A stretch of 64,000 bases of DNA, from the NCBI RefSeq assembly GCF_902150065.1, contig NC_043983.1, positions 14,788,321-14,852,320 on the forward strand, in the 5' to 3' direction. How positions within the stretch are numbered: position 1 is the first letter of the stretch; the number at the start of each line of letters is the position of its first letter. The notes under the pieces were generated by a model that saw only the letters and a list, made by a program, of their open reading frames with translations, had not been told where the DNA came from and made no database searches. Below, piece after piece: positions 34,358-45,400 of the stretch. A program made the position numbers and the translations under genes. Source of the stretch: Myripristis murdjan. Lineage: Eukaryota > Chordata > Actinopteri > Holocentriformes > Holocentridae.

Positions 34358-37300
34358 TCAAGGGTCAGGGAAAAGGCTGTGGTATTTCTTAGCAATGGCT
34401 TGACTGTTATCAGCAGGGCACTGCAGCAGAGGGAGTCGAGGGGGGCCCAGACTCAGTCCTGACACTTCAATCATCAGCTGCTTGTTTACTCCCAGATTGA
34501 ACCCTGTGAATAAAAGCAAAACACAACAAATTACAGTAGACCGACACTTCAAAATCACCACAGTCTGCCACATCCAAAGAGCTGGTAAGCTGGAGGAATA
34601 CAACTACGGGTACACCAATACCATTTTTTCAGTGCTGATATGGTTACTGAACACCAGCCTGATATACTATATTACTTTAACTGGACAGTGTAGGCCTGAG
34701 CCATCAGTGTGGAGTCACTGAACCATTTAACAAATACAGTCTACTGTGTGCAAAAAACATTCTGACATGTTACTCAGGGCTTTGGGTATCAGATCCTACC
34801 AGACTTGTATGTAAAATCTCTGATACTATACCTCCATTTCAGCTGGGTGATCACTAGAGACAACTACTAAGTCAGATCTAGTTTGGTGGAACACATCATG
34901 AAACAATCACTCACCTTTCTTAATGGCAAAACAGAGAAGCTCTTGCACCTTGAACTGTTCATGGAAATTAGATAAAGATGTCAATACACAACATGGATGT
35001 AAAATGTCAATAAAATACAAGTTACAGCAGAGGGAAATGTGCAGTACCTCAATGGCCCTGGCTTGGGAAAGGTCCCCTGCCTTAAATGCTGTTATAAGCT
35101 GCTTGGTGTGGCATCCCATGTAGTTGAATGTGCTGAGGGCAGAGAAATGAATAATGAGAATTTTAATACTAAGCTGGAAATTTGCCCGAGAGAGTGGAAG
35201 GTGAAAATGCAGTGTACAGAGAAACACTGACCTGCCGACTGCTCCTTCGGCTCCCATAGCCAGACCTGCAAGCAATTGCTATGGCAAGATGAGAGCAAAT
35301 ATTTTAGGATAACTTTCGGGATACACGGTTTATCGAGTGAAAAGAGAAAGAAATGAAATGATAACAGATGGAGAGCAAGGGCAAAAAGCCGACCTCGTCA
35401 ACGCCGTAGAGGAGCGACCAGTTGGGCTGACTGAGCCGGACACATTGTCCAAAGTCCATCAAGTCAGTCCCAGAGAACTTCAGACCCCTGAAGGAAGGGA
35501 TGAGCTGCTCAATACCTTCCACCACATCTCTGGCATTCACTGGAGAGAAAGAAATACCATCTGAAATTCAGTAACTGGACAATGCCACTCACCTGGGTTA
35601 GAACTGATCGATAAAAAACAAAATGCCACCATGGAGAGATTCAGAAGATCTTAAAATGGAAATGATCAAAGCATGCAAAATACTTACAATAATGAAATGT
35701 ATCAAATCAATGGCACTAACCATTAATGCCGGTCATGGCTGGAATGTGATAATAGTAGAAGGGCAAAGTTGGAGCAACTTTAGCCACTTGCTTAAGGTAC
35801 TCCCTCAAAGCATCTGAGTTTGGGAGAAAGGACAGAAATGAGAAAGCAAAATGTTTGGGTGTTGTTTTTTTTTTTTTTCTTGGCCTTGTCCACATTAAAC
35901 AGTGCTGACAGAGTGAACAAAATGTGTTGAAAAGCAAAAGTTTCAGACCCGCCCAGTCTTTCATCCGAGATACTCTGATGAATATTTGAAAGAACATTGG
36001 TTGATTTCATGTTCTTATCCCAAATCTCATAATAAAAAAAGTTACTTTGCAAATAAGACAAAATACAGAGAACATTAGAAATGGTAGTGTTTTTCTTTCT
36101 TCTCCTTAACGTACAAAACAAACTGAGGATAACAAAGCATACCTGCAGTGCTGGGTTTGAAGAAGGATGGGGAAATGACTGCTATCCCATCAGCCCCTAT
36201 TTCTTCTGCATGGCGAGCCTTAGGGGTGGAGAAGCGTACATGATAAAGGAAGAACACAGATTTATTAGGAAATGAGCAGCGACCGCCAGTCAGCTTAAAG
36301 CGGGATAGGTATACTGAAACACATCTGACACCGAGGGGTTAATTTGCTACAGCACCACTGTCTCGTGAAACTTTTAGTATCATATTGAATCGCTTGACTG
36401 GAAAGGGTTTAAATTAAGTTTTGGATTTTGGAGTTTTTATGAGTCATGCGTGGTATTGTGTACGAATGATCAGTTTCACTTGTGTAAATGAAAGGTAGTT
36501 GATTTAGTAGTTTATTTATTCTCTTATTCCCCTGGATAACAAAACGTGACATGACGTCAGGATATTTCCAGGAAGGCTCTGACTGAGTTTGAGAGCAGAG
36601 CAGTTTTCAGCTATCGACCACATCAGCGGTCACAATCAAATATCAACGGCTTCTATTGAGGTGCACCATTTTCTCCCAACATTCAGCAATTATGCAGAGA
36701 GAGATTCATCTCAGAAAAGAAAAAGCCGCCAGTTTCTTCACTGACAGTAGTTTCGATAGATCAGAATACAATAAAGCTACAAGACAAGTTGCATTCTGAA
36801 TAAGAGGTCTGAATTTGGCTTTTTTCTCAACAGGAAATCCTCGCTTTTCAGTTGTGCAATCCAGTTAGCAGCAGTCTCATCATTTCTCACCCCACCTACA
36901 TGTATTGAGTTTTATGCAGGGGTGTTGAGTTTCTGCCCATTTTCTGGAAGTTGTCGAAAGTGATTCAAAGAAATGTAAATGACTAAATGGAGACGAAAGA
37001 GGGCGGCATTTTCTATTAAAGCAGGAGCCAGTGCATTCCCATGGAAATGCAAATTAGACTGTCCTCCTAATGACATGACAATAAAAGCGATCGCAACAAA
37101 CACACAAAATAACAAGAGCTTTCATATTTACTGAAAGACTGAAAAGTGGTTTGAGATTTATTTAAGCTGCAGTTGAATAAGCTGCAGTTAAGATAACGTA
37201 GTGAGTCACGTTTTTGCTCAATACGTGACGATACGAGCACATTATTGAGGAAAACAATGGAGATAACAAATCTCATGAGCAAAATCAAATGCTGTGGTGC

Positions 37301-38290
37301 TAGCTAAGTAGGCTGAGTGGAACCTCTGCAAGATTACATGCAACAATGAATGCAACAATCATAAAGAAGAAGTCGACGCGATAACTCACCAGCTCTTGAG
37401 TATCTTTCAGACTCATGCAGCCAACATGCACAATCAACTGGTCCAGTCTGTGGACACATGCAAGAAAACAACCACTGATTACCACCGGCTGACCATACAC
37501 ACACATTTCCATGAAAAGACCCTGTCAGATGACTTACTTGCCCTTGCCTTCTCGACACCACACCTCTGCCAGCACCTTCCTCTCCTCCATGCTGAGAGAC
37601 ACGCTCTCTCCAGTGGTGCCATTCACTGTTGAGAGGAGAGACAGCAGAGGACACTGAGTTACAGACTAAACAGGCGACAGCAGACCATAAAGTGGGATAA
37701 TATATAGATATTTAGTGAAGAGAATTTAAGGGAAGTGATCAGGCGCATTTTTCAGCTTGTGACACTGTGGATTGTGACATCTGGAGCAGAAAAAAATGAG
37801 TCAGCTTTTTTAAGATCAGCAACAAGAGGAAAGACAAAGTTTACAAATGTCTATTGTAACTGTCTCTCTGTTCTGGGGATTTTTTTTATGAAAAGTTTCC
37901 AACTGCAGCCAGACAACCACCTTTTTTCCCACCAAACTGTTTTTTTTTTTTTTTTTTTAAACTAGCAAGTCAGTAACACATAAACTACAAGTACAAAATG
38001 TCTTTCAAAACAAAACAATGGAAAGTAAATGTGCTATAGCATGGGGAACACAGACTGTGACAAATATCACAAGAATCAACTGGTGTACTTACCAAATACA
38101 TTAGTAACGCCTTGTTTCTTGGTCAAATAGTCAACATAAGGTCCAATAACGGCTGGGTTGATGTGACTGTTTAGAGAAAATGTGAAAAGATACAGCGATG
38201 GTGAAAGTGTTTAGGTACAGTAGGTACAATAGATACAGCTCTAATGAAAGTTATTTGATGCTGATCGGTTATTTTGCTACGCCAACATTG

Positions 38291-38324
<34 letters not shown>

Positions 38325-39551
38325 TAACAACCCTCCTATTATGTTTGGGGTCAATTAGGTCCCACTCAATATTTAACGTCTCTAAATAAATGATTAAAAT
38401 CATTTTTTTTTTGCTTCATATTTAATGAGCTTTCCTAATTTAATGGGCACTACCGGGTAAACATGAAACTCACATGATGATATGTTTTCAATGTCCTGTA
38501 CACACTTTATAACGCATCGGTTATAAATAACAAAAATCTGTACTTAGAAATAATATAATGCCATTAAAACACCAAAAATATTTCTTTCCAATTTCCAATT
38601 TTAGGTCAATCAGTGAGATTTTATGATGATTTGCATATTTTTCCATAGTCATGTAATAGTAGAATACTGGATGTATAAGTGGGGGTGAGGAGGTTATGTT
38701 TTATTTAAAGGGCTATTTAGGTAGTCAACAAAGAAACATAAAGTACTTGACACATAAACTTTGATAACAATTTTAGTTATAATAATTTTGTGGAGGTTTA
38801 AACTGCTGGGGTCAAACTGACCCCAAACATAAAAGATGTTAGTAAATTTTAACATAACAGGAGGGTTAAATACTATTGGATTATTTGAGCTGAACGGATT
38901 TAAATTACACTTTGGGATTTTGGAGTTTAGAGGAGTCAAAGTGCTGTTCAGCTTTGTTAAACGAAAAATCCACCCTATATCAAGCCTTACACACTGTTAC
39001 TATTTCCGGGCCAAACATGAATAATAAGACACAAGGTCAGGGTATTTCCGGTGCAGCTCCAGGTGAGTTTGAGAGCAGGACAGTTTTCAGCTCTCTACAA
39101 CATCAGTCAAAAACTCCACTTTCTGCGGTCAGTCCATCATAATCAAAGAGCAGCTTCTTTTTTCAAGGTCCACTGTTTTTTCTGCATAAACATTCAACGA
39201 TTATGCAGAAAGAAAATCATCTTGAAAAGGAAGAGCTGCCGGTTTCCTCACTGACAGCAAACTCAACAACCAAGAATACAACACAGCTAAAAAACATGCT
39301 ACGCTGAGTAAGAGGTGCATCTGAAAAATCATTCCTGCACATGTACACCTGACATGTGCACCATGGGCACCTGATTTTTACAATGTAGGCACAAGCACAC
39401 AAGCTTCAAAAACTTCATTTAGTTCTGGAGAAATGCTGAACAAACAGAGGGAAACAGGAACTGGATCCTCTGCTACTTACCCATCTGGGTTGAATGGGGT
39501 AAAGGTAGCTGCAACAATACCTGACACCTTTCTATCAACAGCAGGATCCAT
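34358..39551 (-). CDS. npl: N-acetylneuraminate lyase
   Basis: NPL cleaves N-acetylneuraminate (sialic acid) to N-acetylmannosamine and pyruvate in the cytosol. It belongs to the DapA/NAL class I aldolases. Eleven coding exons on the minus strand: 39481-39551, 38093-38166, 37538-37625, 37390-37447, 36143-36218, 35721-35813, 35394-35539, 35232-35278, 35048-35132, 34915-34954 and 34358-34503. They sum to 924 bp, i.e. 307 aa plus stop (human about 320). Motifs: GTTGES at 51-56 (carboxylate-binding loop), [13 protein letters not shown] with the catalytic tyrosine at about Y143, FRGLKF with the Schiff-base lysine K174, GAEGAVGSTFNY, and the C-terminal [12 protein letters not shown]. The C-terminus is shorter than human. 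The first coding exon ([20 protein letters not shown]) has a splice acceptor only two bases before its ATG, so a non-coding first exon must lie upstream. No broken residue was seen. Confidence 0.95.
36390..36815. repeat. Copy 1 of a diverged dispersed repeat in npl introns
   Basis: It shares ordered blocks with 38880-39312: 'gattttggagttt', 'gagtttgagagcag', 'cagttttcagct', 'attatgcag', 'tcactgacag' and 'aagaatacaa'-like parts. Same orientation, about 2.5 kb apart, with many substitutions and small indels. Confidence 0.75.
38331..38865. mobile_element. piggyBac-like MITE
   Basis: The ends are CCCTCCTATTATGTTTGGGG on the left and, reading inward from the right, CCCTCCTGTTATGTT. TTAA flanks the right end (38866-38869); the left flank has decayed. 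Inner parts repeat a TTTGGGGTCA / TGACCCCAAA pair. Ends beginning CCCT at TTAA targets are typical of piggyBac. About 535 bp and AT-rich, with no coding capacity. Confidence 0.65.
38880..39312. repeat. Copy 2 of the diverged dispersed repeat in npl introns
   Basis: Direct-orientation partner of 36390-36815. It lies between npl exons 1 and 2 and begins right after the piggyBac-like MITE. Confidence 0.75.
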
Positions 39552-39552
39552 G

Positions 39553-39553
<1 letters not shown>

Positions 39554-39606
<53 letters not shown>
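39554..39606 (-). promoter_or_regulatory. npl splice acceptor made of a (CT)n microsatellite
   Basis: In the mRNA sense a pure CT run of about 50 bases ends in CTCAG|TCATGG, so a microsatellite forms the whole polypyrimidine tract of the acceptor that precedes the npl start codon. Confidence 0.75.
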
Positions 39607-39607
<1 letters not shown>

Positions 39608-39829
39608 ATTCTAAATTCAATGAAAAAAGGCATTCTTTAATGTCATACAATTAAATAAAAATGACTTATCTATTGAAATATAGGCCTACCGTATCTATTA
39701 CAAATATGCATTGGAAACAAATTTAGAACCTAATGAGTGCTGCTCTGCATATTTAAAAAAAAAATACTGGAGACTACATCAAGGCTTATTTGTATATAAA
39801 AGGCAACACAGAGCGTAGATCCACACACA

Positions 39830-40060
39830 GTATTCCGGTGTAAAAGGTGAAATCAAATGAAATGCAGCTGTACCTGGCAGACCTCGTCTCCTGTCTAAGC
39901 GCACATTAGCTCACTGATCCCTGAAATTCGTGTTGCACAGGGACAATCACGGATTTGTTTTGTGGGCAGTCATGTGAGCCCACACGAGAGTCAGCTGACG
40001 AAGCAAAGATTCATGGGAAATGTAGTGAAAATAATAACAAAAAAGATATAGGACGATACA
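39830..40060 (-). promoter_or_regulatory. Candidate npl promoter / non-coding first exon region with ZNF143-type motif
   Basis: ACTACATTTCCCA on the minus strand (40014-40026) fits the ACTAYRNNNCCCR motif bound by ZNF143/THAP11. Nearby are E-box-like GTCATGTGAG and GTCAGCTGAC. It sits about 450 bp upstream of the npl coding start, where the missing 5' UTR exon should begin. Confidence 0.45.
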
Positions 40061-40850
40061 AGGGAGTTTTGAAAGGTTATGAATTATGAAATATTCGGGA
40101 CTTTTACACTTTCAGATTGCAAACAATAATAAGCTTGCAGATGCCTTCAAATGCACTTGTAATATCCAAACTATGCAGGAGCGCATACAAACAAGTCCTG
40201 AAGCTGAATGTTATCAAATACACTTGGACAGCGGGAATTAGACATCGTGCAAATAGCTTTCTGAGGCGTTATATTTTGCTTTATCATTCGATCCAATGAA
40301 AACTGCTTTGGTTACAGGGTCCACTCGGTTATTTTGCTCTTCCCTCTGCCTCTTTTTGAAGTTAGTCAAACTATACAGCAACTTTACAGCAACGAGCGCG
40401 CTTTGGTATTTAAAAGTGTACCATCAACACAAATTGCTCATGTAACATGTATGAACCTGAAAAATTCCCAAACACCAGACACTAATTATTTTTAAGATTC
40501 CCACCTCTACTTGTCAATATCCTGGGAAGTTCATCGCGCCATCATCTGGTCACATGTGCACGGCGGGGCTCCACAATCTCGCAATTTTAGACTCTGACCT
40601 CATTCAGAATAACTATTATGTGCATTCATAGCTCTGAATTACTCTTCTCCGGCACTGTGTGCAAAAACTGAACTGACAGGTGGATTATCTATACTAACTG
40701 TGCCTTATTCAGCTGCAACTCAGGATATTTCCTGTTCAGCTGGTTTATGCAGGTATAACCCAGATTAGAGAATCTGAAAATGAAACATCTTAAAATAGAA
40801 AACAGTTATCTACATCGAAATTAAAGGGAACCCATTTGGATTATTGGGTG

Positions 40851-40852
<2 letters not shown>
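40061..40852. other. Intergenic DNA between npl and edem3
   Basis: No exon recognised; unique-looking sequence. Confidence 0.5.
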
Positions 40853-40895
<43 letters not shown>

Positions 40896-41157
40896 TGCGC
40901 TGTTTTGTCTTTCGCTCTTAAAAGGCTTCTTAACTAAACTAAAATCCCACTAATATCTTACAACACCTGACTGCCTCTGTGCCTCTGATTGCCACTCTAC
41001 TTTTTTAATTTACCTACTTTATTTTCATTGTATGATTTTTAAATGTGAATTTTTTAAATCTCTTTTAAATCTAAATTGTCGCTGAGTACTAAGAAAAGCG
41101 CTGTACCTATTAAATATATTATAGCTAAACTAAACTAAACTAAACTAAACTATAGAT
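40853..41157 (+). mobile_element. Retroposon 3' end with (AAACT)n tail, next to a T38 run
   Basis: A T-run of 38 bp (40853-40890) precedes TTTTAA-rich sequence ending 'gagtactaagaaaagcgctg' and a (TAAAC)n array at about 41124-41152. The 'aaagcgctgtac' plus AT-rich end and pentamer tail is the usual look of a fish retroposon 3' end. The family is unassigned. Confidence 0.45.
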
Positions 41158-41224
41158 TTCCAGACAAAGGCACTTGAATGCAGCACTACCACTTACGAGC
41201 AGCACTTGAAGGCAGCACAACAGA

Positions 41225-41540
41225 TGGGCAGCGTAAGGGGCGGGGCTTACCAGGTGTTCCGGAAGCGGATGTTGTTGACGTTTTATTCGCAACAGCATCC
41301 GCTTCGGGCTAGCTAGCTGAAGTAGCAATATATCTTGAAGACCCTGATGAAGTCAGACAACATGGGGGCCGAAATTATCCGCCTCACCGTCTGAAACACA
41401 AGACAGTCTGGCTGCGGTGCGGTGCTTTACGATGGACGAACTAAGTGCTGGTTTTTCTCTTGTTTTCCAGTTCTTTATGTTTTCACCGGTTCAGCTGGCT
41501 AGCACGGCGGGCTAACTGGCTAAACCTTGACAAGTGCTTG
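41225..41540 (+). promoter_or_regulatory. edem3 promoter region with GC box and ETS-site hairpin
   Basis: A GC box (GGGGCGGGGC, 41237-41246) is followed by two 19-bp arms in inverted orientation, 41259-41277 (CCGGAAGCGGATGTTGTTG) and 41290-41308, matching at 17 of 19 positions around a 12-bp loop. The left arm holds an ETS-type CCGGAAG; in the right arm the matching site reads CCGAAG. CpG-rich sequence follows. A CAG|GTGAGC donor at about 41730 suggests a 5' UTR intron before the coding start at 42482. Confidence 0.6.
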
Positions 41541-42481
41541 TCTGACAGACTGCTGACGAAAAGAGAACTGTCAAAGGAGGAAATGATTATATCGTTAAAA
41601 AAAAGTATCTAAGTGATACCAGGAACGGCTGGCTTGGCGGGGCTGCTGGTTTTAAGTGAATTTGTTGGTCATGTGGAAAAGGGAGACAGTTTGAGGAGTG
41701 GGGCTACACCGCCTGGGTAGATATTTACAGGTGAGCCGGGGCAGACTTGGTCCAGTCGGCGCTGCTGGCTTTGGTTTCCCGGCTGTTTTTCCTCCGCCGG
41801 TGTTTCTTGTACCCTCAAGGGACCAGGAGTAACTCGATAAGAGTATGACTAGTGTGGTTGCTGCTGTTAAGTGAGGACTTTGTGTGAAAACATGTGGGAA
41901 ATAATATTGTAAGCTTTATTATTAGACCACTGGACTCTCTTCAATGTGTGTTCTGGTTTTGAGGGAGTCCTTTGTCGTCTCCGTGTGCCAACGTGTCACA
42001 TGTCTCGGTTACATTATGTTCGGTCCGGGTGACAGTTTGTTAAGTAAACAGGTGTGACAGGCCGGCACCTGCACTAGCTTTGCACGGGCACGTATGCGTG
42101 CTGCACGGCTCATAACCCTGGGTACGCCTTTATCCGTTATGCTTAGACATCCGGCTTTACTTGAAATAACATTCCTGCAAACTACTGAATGGGAATTTTG
42201 ACCGAGATGTACTTTGTGGTTTTATTATTGTGGCCAACTAAGTGACAGGATCGTTTCGTGGTGTTATTTGTAACCAGTCAAGAATAGCCAGTACTCCTCA
42301 CTGAAGCCATAAAGGTGTTTTAACATGATCTCAGAGGTATAAACACAACACCTGCAGTGTGGGCTTGTGTTTCGCCGGTGTTTGTTGAGTGTAGTGGAAA
42401 GACTGAATGTATGCCAGTGGGCTGACTGAGAGCTAAACTTTAGTTGTATGTGTGTCGCTGTGATCTTGCCCACCTGCCACA

Positions 42482-45400
42482 ATGCCGCCTGTTTTGTTTT
42501 TGTCGCTGCTGCTTGGAGCATTATGCAGTCTAGGACAGGCCATGTCCCGGGAGGAGAGGCACAGATTGAGGTGAGTTGAGGCAGTTGCTCAACATCCTTG
42601 AAGCATAATGTGAGACAATCTCTTTGCTGTAAAAGCTTTTCTTAACACACTGACTTGTTTGTGTTCCACCCCTCCCAAAGGAACCAAGTGGTTGAGATGT
42701 TTGACCATGCTTATCAGAATTACATGGTAAGTCCTGTTCCCCCGCCAGCTCCTTTCATAGAAATGGGGATTTATAGTTGAATGGATTTAATAAATCAGCC
42801 TCTGTGCCGCCGTCTTGATAACTGAATAAGTTTCAGGAACATTGAGCAGCTTATTAGGTTGCGAGGCCTATCTTTGAAATGCCTTTTTTCCTCCCAGCGC
42901 AAATTGCTTGTAGAAAATTGAGAATATCGTCCTGAAGCTGAGCTATTTTTGTTGCTTTACATTGATAAAACGGGTTTCCAAACATTAACATTCTTTTTTT
43001 GTGATGCTTTGTATCTCTGGCATGTTTTCAATGCTAGTGTTCAATTCAGCAAAAAACATGCCAATGAGAGCTGCTTGCTTTTACAAATGCCCAAGTGGCA
43101 TTGTGCTGCTTCTTTCCATGTGGATTAACTGATGTCTTGTGTCCTTGGGATGAGTGGAGTCTTAACAGACGGAGCTGTCCTCTTTGGGCAGAGAGGAAAC
43201 TGGAGGTCACAGCTACATAGTGTAAAAACTTTGTTGCGTGTGTGTTTTATTATCCAGGACCATGCGTACCCAGCAGATGAGCTGATGCCTCTGACATGCA
43301 GAGGAAGAGTACGTGGGCTTGAACCCAGCCGAGGTGATGTGGACGACGCATTGGGCAAGTGAGTAGCCCACTACCTTCTTCTCCTGAGATCACTATTGCT
43401 GCATTATTTGTATGCCAAATGCATTGGTGGCATGCATAATAGGCAGGCTTAGTGCTCTACTTAAACACCAGATATCCCTTGGATCATGTACCATTTACCC
43501 TGCTAGGACAAGGCGGTGAGACTGACATATACATCACACAAAGATCATAAAAAAACGCCCTCAATGCACAAGGCTGGCAGCAACAAGGGACAAGAGATTA
43601 ATTGAAAACAATACATGAAATGCATTTTACCTCTCCAACTTTGAATTTCAGTCAGAAAAGTTGAGAAAACACACACAAGCTGCAGTTGCATGCACACTTT
43701 TTTCATTCTGATTGAAGATTTCAGGTCAACTGTTTACATGGGATGTGATTAAATATGGTCTGGTTCGACATGCGCTGACTCATCAGTCCATTCAGCAATA
43801 TTTGAATGTAATTTGTTCAACGCTTTGGCCTATCCCAGCATTGCTCATTTTATGTTGACTTGTCTAAATCTTTATTTAGTTATTTATTTTTTTTTTTCTT
43901 ACATTTCGGTCTTCAAAATTGTTTTGTTCTTTTAGTGCTTGTATTAAAAACAAAATCTCTGCAGACATCCAATGTATCTTGGAAGCCCCTGTTGTTTTTT
44001 TGTTTGTTTGTTTGTTTTGTTTTTTTGTTTGTTTTTAGAGGTGGAGGAACATATGCCACCACACACTTATGTCTGGACGGAGGGCATCGTGTGCAGAAAG
44101 TATACAGCCAGAAAGTAATCAGTTAGTTATCAGAAAGTTAAATCATTTGCATGATACAGTTTTTCCTTTGATTGGTTCATGCAAAGTTTTAAACCGCCCC
44201 TCTGTAACTCATTGAAATTTCAGTTGGCTTGGGCCTGTTTATTCTGATTTTTATTCTGTTTGGGCTTTTAAACCGATTATAATTGGAATATTCCAGGTAA
44301 ACATAGCAAGTGATTTAGAGTATAGTGGGTAAAAATATAGTTTATGTGACTATGCCATTGTTGTTTTCATGTGGCACTCGCTATGATGTGGTTTATAAAC
44401 TGGCTGACAGTTTATACTCTAATTTGGTGGTTTGCCATTCTCACACCCGCCTACATCAAACTGGGCACCAAACTGAGCACAGCCTATATTTACAGGACAG
44501 TGATGACATGGATTAATGTCACGCCATGCCTAGCTCTTTCCTTGTATGCTTGGGAGGTGGAACTCGGGGCAAAGATTCACTTACACATGATGATTAGCCA
44601 AGATAATGTTGTATAACATTTTGACATTTTCCTCAATGGGAAATGAGAGGCTTGATAAACAATGATTTATTGTCTCTCTATGTGTTAGGTTCTCTCTGAC
44701 CCTAATAGACACTCTGGATACTCTTGTGGTAAGTATTTATATATATTTTTTTAATTGCCATAATCTTTGTGGTTGCTTCACTTTTTTATTTCAGCTGTAT
44801 ACATATGCAGTAAAAACTTGATATGAATGCACGGCATAAGTTGATAAACTTGAAGCAGTGTTGCATGCACACTGTTTAGGAAAAGCGCCCCAGGAAACAT
44901 TTATGCATAACATTGACATTTAGACTCTGTGGACCCTCATTAGAATGTAGAAAGAAGTGTCAGAGTTATGAGTTCAATATTCTTGATAGCATTATTTAAG
45001 AATTTCTTAGAGCCTTTTTCTCAACGGTATGCAGTATGTTTTATTCCTCATTTAAATTCTGTAAAGATCTTGTTAATTCAGTCAAATTTTTATGCTATTT
45101 TTGCTATTCTTTACTCGTAGCTGTTGAACAAGACAACAGAGTTTGAGGCTGCGGTGAGAAGAGTCCTGTCGGACGTGAGGCTGGACAATGACATCGTGGT
45201 GTCTGTCTTTGAAACAAACATTCGTGTCCTGGGGTGAGATTTGACATTGGACTGGATTATCACAATGATTTAAAAACAAAAACAAAACACAGCAGTAATC
45301 CTACAAATCTTATGGCGACTCTGTTCTCTGACAGTGTGCAAATAGTTAATCCTGTTAATTCGTTTGGATTTTAACCAAATTAAAAATAAGGCAGTAGTGA

